From Bryobacteraceae bacterium (GTDB lineage: Bacteria > Acidobacteriota > Terriglobia > Bryobacterales > Bryobacteraceae), in the NCBI GenBank assembly GCA_025928545.1, contig JAICJH010000030.1:1-64000 (forward strand): a stretch of 64,000 bases of DNA, read 5' to 3'. The position numbers were made by a program, and so were the translations under genes. Numbering within the stretch: the stretch's first letter is position 1; the number at the start of each line of letters is the position of its first letter. Below the pieces are notes generated by a model, which was not told the DNA's origin, made no database searches, and saw only the letters and a list, made by a program, of their open reading frames with translations. Of this stretch, positions 59,331 to 64,000 are shown in pieces.

Positions 59331-60170
59331 CTAATCGGGAACATAAATAAGATCCCCATCCTGAATCACGATATTCTGCTCCAGATGGCGGCCCTTCACG
59401 ACATCTTTGTAGTTAAACTTGAACTCTTTGGTTCCCCGCCGCAGGACAATCTTTTTCTTGTTAGCGAATTCGGTGAATCCGGCGGCCGCCAGTGCGTCCA
59501 ATATTCTGGTTTCCCGCTGCAGCGGAGCAGGTCCCGGTCTCTGGACTCCTCCGACCAGAGTGTATTGCTTGCTGTTGGTTCGAAGTATCTGGACGCTGAC
59601 CTCAGGATCCAGAATTCCCGCGTCGTCCCGGAGTTTTTGAGCGATCAAATCTGTGAGCCCGGGAATCGTCAAGCCGGCAGCCCTGAAATACCCGATCATC
59701 GGCAGGGAAACCCGTCCGTCGAGGCCAATCACATACGTTCCGCTGACATTTTTTTCTTCAATCACCGTGACGCCTATGACATCGTTGACACCCAGGACAG
59801 AAAGAGGTGTATCGTCTTTTTCGGGAGGCGCCTTTGCCGCAGTTCTGGGGATATCGGGTCTGGACGGAATCTCGGTAGGCTGCGGAGGGGTGGCCTGGAT
59901 GGCTTTCGGCTCAGCATCAGGGTTGGTCGCCGCCGGCGGTTTCCCGGCGTTTTCTTCAATAGCCGGTGTCGCCTGCAAAGACAGGTCGCAAAATGCGGGG
60001 CCTGGCGGACAACCGGCGGGATTCGTTGCAGGTTTCGGGGCGGCGGGCGGCGTGGAAAGAGAGGGTTTCGCGGACGGAGCCGGGGAATCGGAAGATGGCG
60101 TTGGATCGGAATTGACTGATTGGCTGAAGCCGAGACAAGCGACCGCAAAGAATATGGACACGGTCCTCAT
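59331..60170 (-). CDS. Wza-like polysaccharide export protein (Poly_export and SLBB)
   Basis: A 279-residue outer-membrane exporter. The signal sequence RTVSIFFAVACLGFSQS is followed by a Pro/Ala-rich spacer. The Poly_export domain has LGVNDVIGVTVIEEKNVSGTYVIGLDGRVSLPMIGYFRAAGLTI, then an SLBB-like segment QYTLVGGVQRPGPAPL ... FNYKDVVKG ... IQDGDLIYVPD. The ATG at 60170 is chosen since it begins the signal; the extra 69 residues upstream overlap the EVE gene. It heads the leftward exopolysaccharide operon. Confidence 0.88.
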   Translation of the reverse strand: MRTVSIFFAVACLGFSQSVNSDPTPSSDSPAPSAKPSLSTPPAAPKPATNPAGCPPGPAFCDLSLQATPAIEENAGKPPAATNPDAEPKAIQATPPQPTEIPSRPDIPRTAAKAPPEKDDTPLSVLGVNDVIGVTVIEEKNVSGTYVIGLDGRVSLPMIGYFRAAGLTIPGLTDLIAQKLRDDAGILDPEVSVQILRTNSKQYTLVGGVQRPGPAPLQRETRILDALAAAGFTEFANKKKIVLRRGTKEFKFNYKDVVKGRHLEQNIVIQDGDLIYVPD

Positions 60171-60250
60171 CCAGACTGTCGACCCTCGTTTGATGCCCAC
60201 TTTATAAATCGTAGCAAGACGGACAGTCCTACGAGAATATACTTCGGTGT

Positions 60251-60685
60251 ATGGGACATAGTACTTTACACCAACGAGCATGGTTCCTGGCGAAGACAGA
60301 CCCTGAAACGTACTCAATAGAACAATTGGCGAAGGAGAAGCGAACTGTCTGGGATGGTGTTCGCAATCCGCAGGCATTGAAGGCGATCCGGGCCATGGAA
60401 GTGGGCGATGGAGTCTTTGTTTACCACAGTATGGGAGACGCCGCCGTGGTCGGAATCGCGGAGGTGACCGGCGCGGGCCGCCCTGATCCCGGCAATCCCA
60501 AACTGGCCGTCGCGGAGTTCCAGTTTGTCGGCATGATCGATCCGCCGGTTACTTTGCGCGAAATCAAGGAGTGCGGCGAGTTTTCCGACTGGGCTCTCGT
60601 CCGGCAAAGCCGCCTCTCGACCATGACGGCGCCGCCGGAATTCGTCGAGTGGATGCGTGCCAAACGCCCAAAGATGAAGTTCTAA
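60251..60685 (+). CDS. EVE-domain protein
   Basis: A 144-residue PUA-like EVE domain protein: AWFLAKTDPETYSIEQL, KRTVWDGVRNPQALKAI, VGDGVFVYHSMGDAAVVGIAEV and the C-terminal MTAPPEFVEWM. EVE domains read modified bases and are found free-standing in many genomes and fused in some defence systems. It is divergent from the Wza-like gene across 80 bp and is alone here, so a housekeeping role is as likely as defence. Confidence 0.92.
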   Translation: MGHSTLHQRAWFLAKTDPETYSIEQLAKEKRTVWDGVRNPQALKAIRAMEVGDGVFVYHSMGDAAVVGIAEVTGAGRPDPGNPKLAVAEFQFVGMIDPPVTLREIKECGEFSDWALVRQSRLSTMTAPPEFVEWMRAKRPKMKF

Positions 60686-60718
60686 ACCGTGTAGTTGCCA
60701 TTGCAGGGGAGCAATATT

Positions 60719-60736
60719 TATTCCAAATATGGAATA
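60719..60736. promoter_or_regulatory. Inverted repeat upstream of the sensor kinase
   Basis: TATTCC-AAATAT-GGAATA, a perfect 6-bp-arm repeat with an AT-rich centre in an AT-rich spacer between the EVE gene and the kinase. Possible operator; binding protein unknown. Confidence 0.45.
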
Positions 60737-60875
60737 TTTGTGTTTAGGCGCAAAGCTAAGTGCTTTGTTTGGAACGTTTTTATTTCTGCCGACTACCGCA
60801 TTGCTGGCATCCCAACTGCACATAGAATAAGTATGTGGAGGTGTGTATCGACACCGCCATGCTTTCGCTTGCGAC

Positions 60876-63770
60876 ATGCTTCAGGAACTCAAATTTCAGC
60901 TCTCGACCGCAGTATTGACGGTTGTGACCATCGCGGCAGCTATTGCCGCGGGGGTCAACTACGAGCAGAACAACAAATTCCGGCTGCCTGACGACGGCGT
61001 TGTCTGGTCGGACCATGCCGGCGGAGTCACAGCGAGCCGGGTTGTTCCGGATGGGCCGGCAGACCGCGGCGGCATCCGCGCGGGCGACATACTTCGATCC
61101 ATTCAGGGAATCACGATTGGGCGCGCGGACGACGTGCCGCGGACGCTGGCGGCCATCGGCGCCTGGGGAAAGGCCGCATACGATCTGCAGCGCAAGGGCG
61201 TGGAACACGTGCCAGCCACGGTTTTCGTGGGCGAAGTGCGGCGAGGCGCTGCGATTTCCTACCAGTATCTGGTGGGCGCGGCATACCTGGCAATCGGGCT
61301 CTTCATCTATTTCCGGCGCGGAAGTGCCACCAAGGCGCGGCATTTTTACGTTTTTTGTCTGGCTTCATTCGTTATTTCGTGTTTCCATTACACCGGAAAA
61401 CTCAATGCGTTCGATCAGGTGATGTATTGGGGCAATGTGGTGGCCGGCTGGCTGGCGCCCGCGCTGTTTCTCCATTTCTGCCTCGGTTTCCCGGAGCCGC
61501 GGCCATGGCATCGACGCTGGATGACGGGCGCAATATACGCCCCGGGAATACTGCTGACGCTGGTATCGGTGGGCTTCGCTACGGGGGTGCTTTTAGCTCC
61601 GAACTATTCGTCGCTCGAAGTCCGGGATGTGCTGGACCGTTGCTGGCTGGGCCTGCTCACCATCACGTACTTTGCAAGCGGCGCGGTGCTGCAGAGCGGA
61701 TACCGGAAATCGGAAGACACCGTCGTGCGGCAGCAGCTCAAGTGGCTGCGTAATGGAATCGTCTTCGGCTTCGCTCCATTCGGGCTTCTGTACGCCGCGC
61801 CCTACGTGACCGGGACGTACATCCTCGACACCCCGTACCTGAATTACGCGGTCCTGACGCTGCCTCTGGTTCCGCTCACCATCGCCTATGCCATCGTGCG
61901 TTACCGGCTGATGGATGTCGATATCATTTTCCGCCGCGGCTACGCGTACACACTGGCCACTTTATGTGTACTGGCTGCGTTCTATGCGATTGTGCTGGGA
62001 GTCAGCCAGCTGGTGCATGCCAGTTTCAAGGACATGAGCAGCACCAATCTCGTGATCGTGATGCTGGTGGCGACGTTTCTGTTCCAGCCCATCCGGAACT
62101 GGATACAGGAGCGCCTCGACCGGTATTTCTACCGCGACCGCTACGACTACCGCCGCACGCTCATTGAGTTTGCACGCGAGCTGAATTCGGATTCCGATCT
62201 CGATCCCATGCTGCAGTCCGTTGCCGATCGGCTCATGCAGACACTTTCCATCCGGCACGTCGCGTTCTTTATGGCCGATGAAGGTGGCGGCAATAACCCG
62301 GAAAGCGCTTCCGAAGCTTCGGCTTCCGGCGAGCTTGGATGGAAGCTGCGGCTGACGATGGGTTCCGGCGCCCGCGCCCTCGCGGCCGGCGAATCTCTGG
62401 ATCTCAGCTTCCTTGCATGGCCGCAGAAAGCGCCGTATTTGTTCTTCGAACGAACCCGCTACCATCTGGATATTGTCGCCACCAACTGGCCCGCTTCCGT
62501 TCGACAGACAATCGCCGATCTGGACCTGAATTATTACCTGCCCTGTACAGTGCGCGGCCGGACTATCGCGTACGTCGGGGTCAGCCGCACGGAAACCGGA
62601 GAGTTTCTTTCGAGCGACGACGTGGAACTGGTGATGACGCTGGCCAATTACGTCGGCATTGCCATTGAGAACACGAATCTCTACCGGTCGCTCAAAGAAA
62701 AGGCCGATGAATATGAACGGCTGAAGGAATTCAGCGAAAACATCGTGGAATCCATCAACGTGGGCGTGCTCGCCGCGGATCTCGAAGACCGCGTGGAGAG
62801 CTGGAACTCGCAGATGGAGCGACTGAGTGGAATCGGGCGTGCCGATGCGCTGGGACGCCGCCTTGCGGAGCTTTTCCCGGCATCTCTGATGGAGCAACTG
62901 GACCGCACGCATGGCGAAATGCGCATCCAGCATCTGGACAAATTTCAACTCGATTCCACCCATGGTGAAATAACCGTCAACATCGCGATTGCGCCGCTGG
63001 TGTCGCGCGAACTGGAACAGATCGGCCGTCTGGTTATCTTCGACGACATCACGGCCCGCGCCGAACTGGAGCGCCGCCTCATCCAGGCCGACAAGCTTTC
63101 AAGCATCGGGCTGCTGGCCGCCGGCGTGGCGCATGAGGTCAATACTCCGCTCGCCGTGATTTCGAATTACGCGCAAATGCTGGCCAAGCAGGTTTCCGGC
63201 GACGAGCAAAAATCGCGCATGCTCGAAAAGATTTCGGGCCAGACCTTCCGCGCGAGCGAAATCGTAAACTCGCTCCTCAATTTCTCGCGCACGTGGACCT
63301 CGGATGTCGCCGCGGTCAACGTCAACGCCGTTATCGAAGAAACGCTGGCGCTGCTTGAGCATCAACTCCGCAAGGCCGGCGTGGAAGTCCAGACAGACCT
63401 TTGCCCGGGGCTCGAATCCGTCCGCGGCAACCAGGGCAAACTGCAGCAGGTATTTCTGAACCTGTTCCTGAACGCGCGCGATGCCATGGAGCCGCGCGGG
63501 CTCCTGAAGGTTGTCACGCGCCGCAATGATAAGGGCATCGAAGTGGACGTCGTCGATACCGGACACGGCATTGCACCCGAGCACATGGGCCGCATCTATG
63601 ACCCGTTTTTCACCACGAAGGGCGTCAAGAAGGGCACGGGCCTCGGACTTTCTGTCACCTACGGCATTATTCAGGAACACGGTGGCGCCATTGAGGCGGT
63701 ATCGAAGCCGGGTGAAGGCACCTGCTTCCATCTGGAATTCCCGGTCGTCCGCAAAGCGGTGACTGCGTGA
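60876..63770 (+). CDS. PDZ-, GAF- and PAS-containing sensor histidine kinase
   Basis: A 964-residue kinase. After a membrane helix (LSTAVLTVVTIAAAIAAGV), a PDZ-like domain lies outside the cell (ASRVVPDGPADRGGIRAGDILRSIQGI). Several further helices follow, then a GAF domain (about 430-600), a PAS domain (SENIVESINVGVLAADLEDRVESWN), and HisKA with the phospho-His in AAGVAHEVNTPLAVISNYAQML. The ATPase has N-box LNLFLNARDAM, G1 DTGHGIAPEH and G2 GTGLGLS. The start at 60876 is used because the 11 upstream residues look non-coding. It overlaps the response-regulator start by 1 bp. Confidence 0.9.
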   Translation: MLQELKFQLSTAVLTVVTIAAAIAAGVNYEQNNKFRLPDDGVVWSDHAGGVTASRVVPDGPADRGGIRAGDILRSIQGITIGRADDVPRTLAAIGAWGKAAYDLQRKGVEHVPATVFVGEVRRGAAISYQYLVGAAYLAIGLFIYFRRGSATKARHFYVFCLASFVISCFHYTGKLNAFDQVMYWGNVVAGWLAPALFLHFCLGFPEPRPWHRRWMTGAIYAPGILLTLVSVGFATGVLLAPNYSSLEVRDVLDRCWLGLLTITYFASGAVLQSGYRKSEDTVVRQQLKWLRNGIVFGFAPFGLLYAAPYVTGTYILDTPYLNYAVLTLPLVPLTIAYAIVRYRLMDVDIIFRRGYAYTLATLCVLAAFYAIVLGVSQLVHASFKDMSSTNLVIVMLVATFLFQPIRNWIQERLDRYFYRDRYDYRRTLIEFARELNSDSDLDPMLQSVADRLMQTLSIRHVAFFMADEGGGNNPESASEASASGELGWKLRLTMGSGARALAAGESLDLSFLAWPQKAPYLFFERTRYHLDIVATNWPASVRQTIADLDLNYYLPCTVRGRTIAYVGVSRTETGEFLSSDDVELVMTLANYVGIAIENTNLYRSLKEKADEYERLKEFSENIVESINVGVLAADLEDRVESWNSQMERLSGIGRADALGRRLAELFPASLMEQLDRTHGEMRIQHLDKFQLDSTHGEITVNIAIAPLVSRELEQIGRLVIFDDITARAELERRLIQADKLSSIGLLAAGVAHEVNTPLAVISNYAQMLAKQVSGDEQKSRMLEKISGQTFRASEIVNSLLNFSRTWTSDVAAVNVNAVIEETLALLEHQLRKAGVEVQTDLCPGLESVRGNQGKLQQVFLNLFLNARDAMEPRGLLKVVTRRNDKGIEVDVVDTGHGIAPEHMGRIYDPFFTTKGVKKGTGLGLSVTYGIIQEHGGAIEAVSKPGEGTCFHLEFPVVRKAVTA

Positions 63771-64000
63771 TGACGCCGGCACGTGATAACTCGCCGGGGG
63801 GCGCCGCATTAGCCGGAAGTTCGAGAGAGCGACAGGGCCACGCACCGAAAGCGCGCATCCTGATCATCGACGATGAGGTGGAGATCCGCGAGAGCCTGGA
63901 AGCGCTGTTGACTTCCGAGGGCTATGACGTGGAACTGGCCCAGAGTGCGACCGAGGGCGAGCGCAAGCTGGAATCACGCGCCTGGGATCTGGTGCTGCTC
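63770..64000 (+). CDS. Response regulator, receiver domain (partial)
   Basis: 77 codons are in the window; the gene runs past 64000. After a disordered N-terminal 25 residues the receiver starts ARILIIDDEVEIRESLEALLTSEGYDVELAQSATEG, with the acidic DDE triplet of the metal site, up to WDLVLL, just before the expected phospho-Asp. The ATG overlaps the kinase stop (TGATG). A NtrC-type output is guessed from the kinase's HEVNTPL box; the output domain is not visible. Confidence 0.88.
   Translation, partial: MTPARDNSPGGAALAGSSRERQGHAPKARILIIDDEVEIRESLEALLTSEGYDVELAQSATEGERKLESRAWDLVLL

Overview
The window is a contiguous stretch of a GC-rich Gram-negative chromosome, almost certainly an acidobacterium of the Solibacter/Bryobacter type. 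The best lineage marker is the protein at 41456-42211, which matches the TIGR03435 family that is expanded in Solibacter-like genomes. Other pointers are the exported protein at 48760-50487, the TAT-exported molybdenum hydroxylase pair, and an RNase E/G with a long disordered insert. The organism name is an inference; no rRNA gene is present.

Layout. 1-8.0 kb: the 3'-truncated clpB, an alcohol dehydrogenase, a baeRF-like protein, a YbaK-type deacylase, two convergent paralogous Ig-like exported proteins and an orphan HypB-like GTPase. 7.0-11.3 kb: a leftward membrane-stress operon (XRE regulator, NfeD, flotillin, PspA, bacterial PH protein). 11.3-14.8 kb: a 3.44-kb mobile element with inverted ends, a 9-bp flanking duplication, a SWIM-finger DDE transposase and a P63C-domain passenger. 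It abuts the -35 box of the stress operon. 14.9-23.2 kb: a DUF6980-like protein, a tandem universal stress protein, a second alcohol dehydrogenase, metK, a DJ-1/PfpI protein and a complete rbsBAC-type sugar ABC transporter. 23.2-29.1 kb: mrdA-rodA (cell elongation) and rng/rne. 29.2-31.8 kb: the iorAB-like molybdenum hydroxylase. 31.9-35.4 kb: an accessory patch with an HNH nuclease, a tRNA-like fragment, a DUF433/DUF5615 pair and a DUF3883 protein.

35.8-43.2 kb: nadD with a cyclophilin, a mandelate-racemase-like enzyme, rnhA, a 23-residue Lys/Ala peptide gene, then a tightly overlapping leftward operon (metallophosphoesterase, AhpD-like, TIGR03435, alkyltransferase-like protein, PolX, Nudix) with a DNA and nucleotide damage flavour. 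43.3-47.7 kb: a VOC protein, tilS, ftsH and a phosphoglycolate-phosphatase-like gene. 47.8-52.0 kb: vapBC, the exported protein, mscL, and a nucleotidyltransferase with a small partner. 52.1-56.3 kb: deoC, a GAF-GAF-PP2C phosphatase, lysA and a DinB-like protein. 56.3-60.2 kb: an exopolysaccharide export operon (Wza-like, GumC-like, CpsD-like). 60.2-64.0 kb: an EVE protein and a PDZ-bearing sensor kinase translationally coupled to a response regulator cut by the window end.

A short intergenic repeat built on a 10-bp period (ATCGGCGTGA) occurs five times in the window, always between genes. No rRNA, intact tRNA or CRISPR array was found. The strongest candidate for something little described is the 11.3-14.8 kb transposon and how it sits against the regulated promoter of the membrane-stress operon.
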